From assembly GCF_025369935.1 (NCBI RefSeq), contig NZ_CP104467.1:6393001-6457000 (forward strand): a stretch of 64,000 bases of DNA, given 5' to 3'. Below are positions 27,607 through 35,342 of this stretch, piece by piece. The position numbers and the translations under genes are program-made. The stretch comes from Paenibacillus andongensis. Its GTDB lineage: Bacteria; Bacillota; Bacilli; Paenibacillales; NBRC-103111. The notes under the pieces are model-generated. The model was not told the DNA's origin, searched no databases, and saw nothing but the letters and a program-made list of their open reading frames with translations. Numbering within the stretch: position 1 is the first letter of the stretch; every line of letters begins with the position of its first letter.

Positions 27607-27875
27607 TCGAATTCTTAGGGATTTCTTAAGGATTTCTTACAAGTCCGGCACCTACCATTATGCTCGCGGAACGTAGAGACCCTATTTTGCTCGAAATCGC
27701 TTATTTCCCGTTTTCGCGGAACGAGGAGCCGTTATTTCCCGTTTTCGAAGTGTAAAAACCGCAAAAACACCAAAATAGCGCTCCTACGTTCCACATACCA
27801 GCTCCGTATCGGCATAATCGCTGAAATAGCGGCTCCTCGTTCCCCGCCAGCCTAGACTAAATTAGGGTAGCAAGC
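27607..27875. repeat. Nested inverted repeats in a gene-free stretch
   Basis: Arm A GGAACGTAGAGACCCTATTTT (27668-27688) faces A' (27772-27792, reverse complement GGAACGTAGGAGCGCTATTT). Arm B GGAACGAGGAGCCGTTATTT (27718-27737) faces B' (27824-27843), 19 of 20 matches as reverse complement. A and B are also related to each other, so alternative pairings exist. TTATTTCCCGTTTTCG occurs twice as a direct repeat (27701 and 27732). No coding capacity is seen. This resembles the dispersed GGAACGNAGGAGC-type intergenic repeats of Paenibacillus. Confidence 0.75.
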
Positions 27876-28298
27876 CTAAGTGTGCTTGGAGGTTTTTTTG
27901 TTTTTCAGTTTATCTCGGCGTACACTCAGCATTTTCAATCGTTTCTTCAGTTGATCTTCCCATTCATTATCGCCAATTGATTTCGCAACCCCAAGCAGAT
28001 CAAGGGCCATATCAATTTGAGAGCGTACTATATCTAAGGGCTCTTCGCCCTCATGGTTGACACAATTATCATGCAAAAGATGATCTTTACCATCTACATA
28101 TTCCGTAAAATCCACTTCAGGAGCGCCGTCTCCATGCGCATATTCCGCTAGTATCTCGTATTCGTTCTCCACCAGATAATGAACTTCAATGCGGTGACAT
28201 ACCGGGCAAAAAAGAATGGGTACATTGTGAATTTGTGTGCGAATGTGCTTCAAGGTACCTTTCGTTCCAATCATACTGGCTCCACAACAAAAACTCAT
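27876..28298 (-). CDS. Zinc-ribbon protein of unknown function
   Basis: 140 aa from the ATG at 28298, preferred because AAGGGAGGGA stands seven bases ahead; the frame is open to 28349. The N-terminal half has two cysteine sites (FCCGAS near residue 5 and FCPVCH near 30) that could form a YgiT/MqsA-like zinc ribbon. The C-terminal half is acidic then strongly basic and helical (QLKKRLKMLSVRRDKLKNKK), similar in character to UvrB/C-type helical hairpins. Function not recognised. Single gene between repeat-rich DNA and the glucan cluster. Confidence 0.65.
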   Translation of the reverse strand: MSFCCGASMIGTKGTLKHIRTQIHNVPILFCPVCHRIEVHYLVENEYEILAEYAHGDGAPEVDFTEYVDGKDHLLHDNCVNHEGEEPLDIVRSQIDMALDLLGVAKSIGDNEWEDQLKKRLKMLSVRRDKLKNKKTSKHT

Positions 28299-28453
28299 GG
28301 ATATCCCTCCCTTAGAGCTTTCCGTAAGGAAAGCCTGCATCTTAAGCATAAACTTTTTAACCCGGATTAGTCCAATATATTCGCTGGAAAAGTGTGAAAT
28401 TCCTTTTTTTTAGATCAGCTAGATTTTAGCAATCTACGCATATTTTTCTTTGG

Positions 28454-28469
28454 AAAAGCGAATGCTTTT
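28454..28469. promoter_or_regulatory. Palindrome ahead of the glucan cluster
   Basis: AAAAGC (28454-28459) and GCTTTT (28464-28469) around GAAT form a 16-bp dyad, 45 bases before the first DUF4912 gene. Possible operator (it has the look of a catabolite-type site but does not meet the cre consensus). Confidence 0.35.
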
Positions 28470-28514
28470 ACAGTGAAAAGGTAGTAAATAGCAATTAGAA
28501 AAGAGGAATTCACC

Positions 28515-29021
28515 TTGAAGGCATTACCTATCGCAGGGTTCGAGGTTCCGGATCGATATCACAAGGACATACTCCATCTTATGATAGTGGACGCACATTC
28601 GCTCTATGTATATTGGGAAATCAGCGATAGGCGGAGATGGCTTGTTTCTCAGCATTTTGAGTGCGGCTATGAGTCAATGCCCAAAGTGATACGTTTGTAC
28701 GATGTGACCAGCCTATATTTCAATGGCAGTAATGCACATGGATACTGGGATGTAACAACGACGTCTGAAGCTAACAACTGGTATCTTCACCATCTAAGTG
28801 CAGGCCGCACTTACCTTGCAGATATTGGTACCTACACTTGGGAGCGCGAGTTCATTCCTCTTCTTCGTTCCAATTGTGTTGCCACACCTAAAGATACCGA
28901 AACCAAATGGGGAGAACCGGTGCAAACGACTGTACCAGAAGCCGAAGCTGAACGAATTAACAATCGAATCAAACCCTATTTTTTTGAAAATATACAAGCC
29001 TATTCTCCCTATGTGAGGTGA
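28515..29021 (+). CDS. DUF4912 protein, first copy
   Basis: 168 aa from a TTG with AGAGGAATT ahead. HLMIVDAHSLYVYWEISDRR, then a middle segment on the ligand-like pattern IRLYDVTSLYFNG, and GRTYLADIGTYTWEREFIPL LRSN match the DUF4912 pattern. No signal peptide or membrane segment, so probably cytoplasmic. The biochemical role of DUF4912 is not established. The gene lies nine bases ahead of a GH57-GT4 fusion gene, and a paralogue (34782-35342) has the same position ahead of the second fusion. The strict pairing suggests a partner or regulatory subunit of the glucan enzyme. Confidence 0.78.
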   Translation: MKALPIAGFEVPDRYHKDILHLMIVDAHSLYVYWEISDRRRWLVSQHFECGYESMPKVIRLYDVTSLYFNGSNAHGYWDVTTTSEANNWYLHHLSAGRTYLADIGTYTWEREFIPLLRSNCVATPKDTETKWGEPVQTTVPEAEAERINNRIKPYFFENIQAYSPYVR

Positions 29022-29030
29022 CGTTATCTC

Positions 29031-31865
29031 TTGATCAATCGCATCAAACCGAAGCCAGAACTCAAGGGATATTTCATTCTCGTGCTGCATGCTCACCTTC
29101 CTTATATTCGTCATCAGAACCATAACGATAATTTGGAAGAACAATGGTTCTACCAAGCCATGACAGAAACGTATCTCCCCCTACTTGAAGTCATGAATCG
29201 TCTGACTAGCGATAAGATAGATTTCCGCATAACTTTCTCTATAACCCCGACTATCTTGTCCCTGTTCAGCAATCCATACTTGCAAGACAACTATCACGCT
29301 TACCTTAGTAAGCTTATTGGGCTAGCAGATAAGGAACAGGTTCGGTTACAAAAAAATCCTTCTCTTCTTCGTCTGGCGGCTCATTATGCCGAACGATTCC
29401 GTGAGCTTCAGAAGCTTTATGAAAGCTGCCAGGGAAACGTCATTGCGACATTCAAACACTATCAAGATTTAGGTCGTATTGAAATTGTTACATCGGCCGC
29501 TACGCATGGATTTCTTCCTCTGATGAAAACAGAAGAGGCCATAAAAGCACAGATAATGACCGCTGTTCGGGACTATGAGCGTTATTTCGATCAAAGACCA
29601 CGCGGCATCTGGTTACCTGAATGTGGCTATACGCCTGGTATTGACCGCATTATGAAGCAGGCTGGGATCCAATATTTTTTCACCGATTCCTCTGCTATCG
29701 CGTTCGCTTCACCCCAGCCCTCTCGAGAATTGGCAGCTCCGCTCATGACCCCCTATGGGGTCACCGCCTTTCCTCGTGACCCGGAATCGACGAATCAAGT
29801 ATGGAATGCCGAGAACGGCTACCCAGGAGACTTCAACTACCGTGAATACTACAGTGACATCGGGCAGGATACGGGGATTAAATATGATCGCAACACAGGC
29901 AAAGGCAGTCATAAGGAGCCTTATCAACCAGATCTGGCTTTAGCAAAAGCTGCTGAACATGCCGATCATTTTCTATTAAATCGCCAAAAGCAAGCTGCTC
30001 ATTGGGAACGCTGGCTGGATCGCAAACCCCTCATCGTATCACCCTATGATGCGGAGCTTTTTGGCCATTGGTGGTATGAAGGCCCGCACTTTCTTGAACA
30101 GCTCTGTCGCAAAATGTTTCTCGATCAGCAAACGATTAAGATGATTACACCTAGTGAATATCTAGAGGATTATCCAGCGGCTGCTGTCGGAAATTTGAAC
30201 GAATCTAGTTGGGGCCGTAACCACTCCGCCGAAATATGGCTGCAGGGACATAACGACTGGATATATCGTCATCTGCATCAAGCTGAAGAACGTATGATCG
30301 AGCTTGCAACGAAACATGAGCATCTCTCTCGCCATGGTAAGTTAAGCGCCAGCGTTCTGAAACGGGCTTTGAATCAAGCTGCAAGAGAATTCATGCTAGC
30401 TCAAAGCAGTGATTGGGCGTTCATGATGGACGCGCAGAGTGACATCGACCATGCCATTCGCCGAACGAAGGATCATCTAGGCTGCTTCCACCATCTCTGT
30501 GATCAGGTCGATCGGGAACAGGTTGATGAGGCATTGCTTTCCGATTTAGAGGAGAAAGACAACTGCTTTCCAGATATCCAATTTCAAGATTACGTAAGCA
30601 TAGAGCAGCTTTCCCCTATCCCTATTATTCCAAACTTGAAGGAATGGGAAACCTTACTGGAGGAAACCAAACACCGTCCGAACATATTCATGCTGACTTG
30701 GGAATACCCGCCCAAGCATGTTGGAGGCTTATCAAGAGCCGTCCATGAGCTATCGGAAGCTCTTGTCGCTCATGAGGAAATCGTGCATATCATCACAACC
30801 TCCTACGATGGTGCGCCTAGTTTCGAGAAGATGAATGGCGTTTACGTGCATAGGCTCCCTATTCACCATTCCGGTGATACTCACTTTTACCACTGGACGT
30901 TCGAAATGAATCTTGCCATGATCGATCATCTTGTCCGATGGAAAGAGAACGGCGGGCGAATCGACCTTTTGCATGCGCATGATTGGATGGTTGCTTATAC
31001 GGCAAGAGAAATAAAGACCAGCTACGGCATCCCTTTAGTAGCCACGATTCATGCAACAGAATGGGGACGAAATCAAGGAAATCTATATTCCGACCTGCAG
31101 CGTAAGATTCATCATTTGGAATGGCAGCTGACTTATGAGGCTAACCGTGTCTTTGTGTGCAGCTCCTATATGAAAGAGGAAGTTGGTCGTATATTTAACC
31201 TTCCGTCCGATAAAGTGAGTGTACATCCGAATGGCATTCGGACTCCAAAACCAAACATAAAGACAATGAATCGACCTGATTTCGTGGCAAAACAAGATAA
31301 GGTCATTTTCTTCATTGGAAGGCTTGTTTATGAGAAAGGCATCCAAATCTTGCTGGAAGCCCTGCCGAAAATCATCTCACAAGTTCCACAGGCTAAACTC
31401 ATTATCGCAGGCTCTGGGCCTATGGAAAGTGAGCTGCGCGCCCAGGCTGCTTTTTTGGGAGATCGGGTCTTATTTACCGGCTTTGTTGATGATGCTTATC
31501 GCACACAGCTTTATCAATCTACGGATGTTTGTGTGATTCCGAGCTTGTACGAACCTTTTGGTATTGTGGCGCTGGAAGCCATGGCCAATCGGAAACCTCT
31601 GGTACTCTCCGATACAGGCGGTTTAGCTGAAATTATTAGGCATGGTGTGGACGGCTATAAAGCTCTCCCAGGTCATGTCGATTCATTAGCCTGGCACATT
31701 ACGGATATGCTGCTGCAGCCAAAGCAAGCCGCCAAAATGGCTGATAGCGCCTACCAACTGCTGCAACAGCACTACCAATGGAGCCATATCGCTCAAAATA
31801 TCCAGAATGAGTACCAGAAGCTTACCCACTATCAACCTGTCATTCAGGTTAAAGCAACAATTTAG
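29031..31865 (+). CDS. Fused GH57 branching-enzyme-like and GT4 glycosyltransferase, first copy
   Basis: 944 aa, TTG start with GAGGTGA upstream. Residues 15-370 are a GH57 catalytic domain: LHAHLPYIRH, GIWLPECGYTPG with nucleophile E197, and SPYDAELFGHWWYEGP with acid D340. Residues about 390-480 (NQAAREFMLAQSSDW) are the helical domain typical of GH57 alpha-glucan branching enzymes. Residues about 551-935 are a complete GT4 domain (LTWEYPPKHVGGLSRAV, FIGRLVYEKG, and EPFGIVALE with E841/E849) resembling glycogen or glucan synthases. The fusion could extend and branch an alpha-glucan in one protein. Free-standing forms of both enzymes are known; this paired, duplicated arrangement is unusual. 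Confidence 0.88.
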   Translation: MINRIKPKPELKGYFILVLHAHLPYIRHQNHNDNLEEQWFYQAMTETYLPLLEVMNRLTSDKIDFRITFSITPTILSLFSNPYLQDNYHAYLSKLIGLADKEQVRLQKNPSLLRLAAHYAERFRELQKLYESCQGNVIATFKHYQDLGRIEIVTSAATHGFLPLMKTEEAIKAQIMTAVRDYERYFDQRPRGIWLPECGYTPGIDRIMKQAGIQYFFTDSSAIAFASPQPSRELAAPLMTPYGVTAFPRDPESTNQVWNAENGYPGDFNYREYYSDIGQDTGIKYDRNTGKGSHKEPYQPDLALAKAAEHADHFLLNRQKQAAHWERWLDRKPLIVSPYDAELFGHWWYEGPHFLEQLCRKMFLDQQTIKMITPSEYLEDYPAAAVGNLNESSWGRNHSAEIWLQGHNDWIYRHLHQAEERMIELATKHEHLSRHGKLSASVLKRALNQAAREFMLAQSSDWAFMMDAQSDIDHAIRRTKDHLGCFHHLCDQVDREQVDEALLSDLEEKDNCFPDIQFQDYVSIEQLSPIPIIPNLKEWETLLEETKHRPNIFMLTWEYPPKHVGGLSRAVHELSEALVAHEEIVHIITTSYDGAPSFEKMNGVYVHRLPIHHSGDTHFYHWTFEMNLAMIDHLVRWKENGGRIDLLHAHDWMVAYTAREIKTSYGIPLVATIHATEWGRNQGNLYSDLQRKIHHLEWQLTYEANRVFVCSSYMKEEVGRIFNLPSDKVSVHPNGIRTPKPNIKTMNRPDFVAKQDKVIFFIGRLVYEKGIQILLEALPKIISQVPQAKLIIAGSGPMESELRAQAAFLGDRVLFTGFVDDAYRTQLYQSTDVCVIPSLYEPFGIVALEAMANRKPLVLSDTGGLAEIIRHGVDGYKALPGHVDSLAWHITDMLLQPKQAAKMADSAYQLLQQHYQWSHIAQNIQNEYQKLTHYQPVIQVKATI

Positions 31866-31915
31866 ACTTACTTAGTTACTATCAACCAGCCATTTAGGTC
31901 AAAATACAATCTAAA
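31821..31915 (+). repeat. Imperfect 50-bp duplication at the 3' end of the fusion gene
   Basis: The end of the fusion gene (from 31821, CTTACCCACTATCAACC) is repeated exactly 50 bases later (from 31871, CTTAGTTACTATCAACC), with about three quarters of some 45 positions alike. The second copy lies after the stop. It looks like a decayed tail duplication. Confidence 0.65.
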
Positions 31916-31967
31916 GTTAATGCTTACGATGCCAGTTTTCTTACGAAAACTCTAAGGAGGTACCACA

Positions 31968-34376
31968 ATGAAGGCTGTCATTATGGCCGGAGGCAAAGGA
32001 ACCCGACTTCGTCCCCTTACTTGTCATCTCCCCAAGCCCATGGTGCCTCTTCTCGGTAGGCCCTGCATGGCCTATATCATTGAACTGCTCCAAAATCACG
32101 GCATTCAGGACATTGCAGTCACTATGCAATATAAACCGGAAGTGATACGCGACTATTTTGGCAATGGGCAAGCATTTGGCGTCAATCTTCATTATTTTGA
32201 AGAAACTAGTCCCTTAGGTACAGCTGGGAGTGTCAAACATGCGCACGAGTTTCTTGACGATACTTTTATTGTTATTAGCGGGGACGCATTAACGGATTTC
32301 GATTTGCAGCAAGCACTCGCTTTTCATAAAGAAAAGCAAGCCAAAGCTACGTTAATCCTGACTCGTGTCAGCCATCCTTTGGAATATGGTGTTGTGATCA
32401 CCAATGAAGAGGGGCAAATTACTCGTTTTCTGGAAAAACCAAGCTGGAGTGAAGTGTTCAGTGACACGGTAAACACAGGTATTTATATTTTGGAGCCTGA
32501 GATGCTGGAACGCATACCGCTAGGGCAAGAATTTGATTTCAGCCAGCAGCTTTTCCCTGCCTTGCTCGAAGAAAACAATGGGCTCTATGGATTTATCAGC
32601 TCCGGTTATTGGACGGATATCGGCAACCTGCAGCAGTATCGTCAAACCCAGTTTGACATGCTAGATGGAAAAGTGAAGCTCGACATTCACGGAACACAGA
32701 TCCGTCCCGGTGTCTTCATCGCAGATGATGTAGAAACAAGCGCTACTGCTCGTGTGATCGGACCCGCTTTTATTGGGAAAGGAAGCAGGCTGGAAGATGA
32801 AGTAGAAATCGGCGAATACTGCATCATCGGGCAAAACAATCGACTCTCCAAAGGGAGTAGATTAACGCGAAGCGTACTGTGGGATCACAACCATATTGCT
32901 GAGCACAACGAATTGGCCGGTTCCACACTGACTAGTCGGATTATTTGCAAAGAGGCATCCTATTTGGGGGATGGCTCCGTAGTCGGCAATCATGTGGTCA
33001 TTGGTACGAAAAGCCGCATTGAACCAAACGTGAAAATTTGGCCTTATAAACAAATTCGTGATAAGACCCGGCTTCATACCTCCTATATTTGGGGAGATCA
33101 TGCAACCAAAACGTTATTCAAGACTAGCGGTGTCAGTGGTATTCCTAATCTAGATCTAACACCGGAATTAGTCGCTAAATTCGCCACAGCATATGGAGCA
33201 ACCTTGGCCTCCGGCAAAACGCTTATGGTAAGCTGTGCTCCCCATACGTTCACTCGTTTATTAAAGCGAACACTGACAGCTAGCCTGCAGTCCGTTGGAA
33301 CGCATGTCGTTGATTTGGGGGATTGCTTTGCACCTGCATCTATCTTTGCTATTCGTCATTTGGGTGCTGCGGGTGGAATCCATCTCGAGTGGTCCGGCAA
33401 AGAGAACGATGTCTGCAGTCTGATCTGTTTGGATGCGGAAGGACTGCCTATTCCGAAATCAGCAGAGCGTAAAGTAGAAAACAGTTTTTGGCAAGAGGAT
33501 TATGGGCGGGCCTCTATGAAGAAGATTGGCAGCTACAAAGAAGAAGTGCACTGGTTGCAAACATATATACATGCTTTGGCCCAAGAAATCGCATATGAAC
33601 GTGATCCTCTGTCTGTATCCCCTCTTCGGATCGTCATTGAAGCGAGTTCTTGGCTTCAGCCTTTCATTGTTCCATTTTTCGAAAAACTGGGGGTTGAAGC
33701 TATCCATGTTACATCTACAAGCAGGCAGGATCCGCTTCACGATTTTATCCCGCTCTCTGGTGCGAGTTTCGGTTTACGTGTCCACGATGATGGACGAACC
33801 ATGCAGTTAATAACGGAAAAAGGCGAGCTCGTAGACAGCGATTTACAAACTGTTTTCCTCTATCTGTGTTACCTGCACAGCCGTCCAGGAGCAACCATTG
33901 GAGCTCCCGTCAGTGCACCACAGCTTCTAGAAAGCATGGCCGAGGGGCTTGGCGGGAAGATCGTTCGTACGAAAGAATGGTCACGAGCCGTCATGGAAGC
34001 TACACAAGAAGCGAGGATCCATCCCTTGTTCGATTCTCTCTTTGCCATCGGATTGGTGATTTTGCATCTGGATAGAACCGGCATTCCGCTCTCGGAGCTG
34101 CTTTCCTTGTTTCCTAGCTTTCATCTTCTTCGTGAACGTGTCGATTGTCCTTGGAATTCCAAAGGAGAGGTTATGCGGAGCATGATGGAACGGACGAAAG
34201 ATGTACCTGTTGATCTCATTGATGGCATTAAGTTTTATCATGAGAATGGGTGGGTCCTGCTGCTACCTGATGCCGATGATCCTGTGTTTCAGCTCGTCGC
34301 ACAATCGGCGGATCCTGAGCTTGCAGAGCAGCTTGTCCATTCCTATCGTGGACACATTCTAAACGCACTTGTGTAA
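31968..34376 (+). CDS. Fused sugar nucleotidyltransferase, left-handed beta-helix and degenerate phosphomannomutase
   Basis: 802 aa, AAGGAGG ahead of the ATG. Residues 1-235 form a nucleotidyltransferase (MKAVIMAGGKGTRLRPLT, the PLGTAGSV loop, GDALTDFD) that makes NDP-sugars from sugar-1-phosphate. Residues about 250-375 are hexapeptide beta-helix turns. Residues about 385-800 follow the phosphomannomutase fold, but the active serine loop (usually TASHNP) is replaced around residues 468-480 by GGIHLEWSGKEND, so mutase activity is doubtful. It sits between the two GH57-GT4 genes and probably supplies ADP- or GDP-sugar; which nucleotide cannot be told. Confidence 0.88.
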   Translation: MKAVIMAGGKGTRLRPLTCHLPKPMVPLLGRPCMAYIIELLQNHGIQDIAVTMQYKPEVIRDYFGNGQAFGVNLHYFEETSPLGTAGSVKHAHEFLDDTFIVISGDALTDFDLQQALAFHKEKQAKATLILTRVSHPLEYGVVITNEEGQITRFLEKPSWSEVFSDTVNTGIYILEPEMLERIPLGQEFDFSQQLFPALLEENNGLYGFISSGYWTDIGNLQQYRQTQFDMLDGKVKLDIHGTQIRPGVFIADDVETSATARVIGPAFIGKGSRLEDEVEIGEYCIIGQNNRLSKGSRLTRSVLWDHNHIAEHNELAGSTLTSRIICKEASYLGDGSVVGNHVVIGTKSRIEPNVKIWPYKQIRDKTRLHTSYIWGDHATKTLFKTSGVSGIPNLDLTPELVAKFATAYGATLASGKTLMVSCAPHTFTRLLKRTLTASLQSVGTHVVDLGDCFAPASIFAIRHLGAAGGIHLEWSGKENDVCSLICLDAEGLPIPKSAERKVENSFWQEDYGRASMKKIGSYKEEVHWLQTYIHALAQEIAYERDPLSVSPLRIVIEASSWLQPFIVPFFEKLGVEAIHVTSTSRQDPLHDFIPLSGASFGLRVHDDGRTMQLITEKGELVDSDLQTVFLYLCYLHSRPGATIGAPVSAPQLLESMAEGLGGKIVRTKEWSRAVMEATQEARIHPLFDSLFAIGLVILHLDRTGIPLSELLSLFPSFHLLRERVDCPWNSKGEVMRSMMERTKDVPVDLIDGIKFYHENGWVLLLPDADDPVFQLVAQSADPELAEQLVHSYRGHILNALV

Positions 34377-34441
34377 GCATAATTATAGTATAGATGTATC
34401 CGATACGTGGTTCCGAAGCTTATGATGAAGGGGAGAGCGGC

Positions 34442-34660
34442 GTGAATATGATTCCAAGCGTTTCTAGACAGATCGCTTTTGTGCAGTATGATGATCAATC
34501 CTCCAGCATGACAGTGCAATATCATACCGGTTTCAAAGCATCTTATACCAATGTAAAGCAAGATGAATACCTCTTGATATTTGCGTCGGTGAATCGGTAC
34601 GATTCCTTAATGAGACTTACGGAAAACCGGTACATGGAAGGGCAAAATCCAACCAAGTAA
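34442..34660 (+). CDS. Small KTSC-like protein
   Basis: 72 aa from a GTG at 34442 with GAAGGGGAG five bases before; the frame is open to 34394 but has no ribosome site there. The pattern IAFVQYDDQSSSMTVQYHTG, then a central Tyr and a later Tyr-Asp segment, resembles the KTSC domain (small beta-rich domain of unclear function). It lies just after the nucleotidyltransferase fusion and ahead of a terminator, so it closes the first half of the glucan cluster. Confidence 0.6.
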   Translation: MNMIPSVSRQIAFVQYDDQSSSMTVQYHTGFKASYTNVKQDEYLLIFASVNRYDSLMRLTENRYMEGQNPTK

Positions 34661-34674
34661 AGGATATACATGTG

Positions 34675-34706
34675 ATCTCCCCCTTTTACATAAGGTGGAG
34701 ATTTTT
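34675..34706 (+). terminator. Terminator inside the glucan cluster
   Basis: ATCTCC (34675-34680) with GGAGAT (34697-34702), continuing inward as CCTT/AAGG with one mismatch, followed by a T run of five. It separates the first transcription unit from the second DUF4912-GH57-GT4 pair, which may have its own promoter in 34707-34781. Confidence 0.7.
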
Positions 34707-34781
34707 AGTTTGTATGGTGCATATGCTACAATGTTGCTCAAGATCCTTGCAGCTTATTTTCCATAACTACCCTGAGAAAAG

Positions 34782-35342
34782 GTGAGTTCGATACCAACCC
34801 AAGCTCTCTTTGTTGATCCTATGGATCGGGATACCCTTCACTTGCTTATCCAGTCCCCGACTGTTCTTTTTGCCTACTGGCAGCTCTCTGGCCGAAAAAT
34901 GAACATGGTACAGGAACATTTCGATAAAGACTGGAAAGCGCTTCAGCCTACATTGCGATTTTATCATGTAACCAATTTACCTATTGGTAGCTACCAAGCT
35001 CATCACAGTGTATCAGAACTTCATCTCCCCCAAGGAGGATCATGCTTTCTGAGCGGGTTTCACCCAGGTCAAAGTTACTTTGCGGATCTTGGCATTGTGA
35101 ATGAACAGGGGCAGTTTCTCCCGCTACTGCGTTCCAATACAATTCAGACTCCCCCTATAGATACGAATCAAGAATTTCCTTCTCACCAAATGACGAATGG
35201 TCAACTACTTACATATCGGCCTATTGCCGTTTCCTTTCAGCTAATAACGCCTGAAGCTAATGAGCATTTCTCTGCCTATTCGGTGTATTCACCGAAGACC
35301 GCATACTCAGCAGATACGGAATCTGGAGGCGATACTGATTGA
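34782..35342 (+). CDS. DUF4912 protein, second copy
   Basis: 186 aa from a GTG; the ribosome site is weak (GAGAAAAG). LHLLIQSPTVLFAYWQLSGR, LRFYHVTNLP and GQSYFADLGIVNEQGQFLPL LRSNTIQTP align in order with the first copy, so the two are paralogues of clearly diverged sequence. The C-terminal 40 residues differ and are Ser/Tyr-rich. The stop overlaps the TTG start of the following GH57-GT4 gene (35339-35342), so the two products are made together. Role unknown. Confidence 0.78.
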   Translation: MSSIPTQALFVDPMDRDTLHLLIQSPTVLFAYWQLSGRKMNMVQEHFDKDWKALQPTLRFYHVTNLPIGSYQAHHSVSELHLPQGGSCFLSGFHPGQSYFADLGIVNEQGQFLPLLRSNTIQTPPIDTNQEFPSHQMTNGQLLTYRPIAVSFQLITPEANEHFSAYSVYSPKTAYSADTESGGDTD

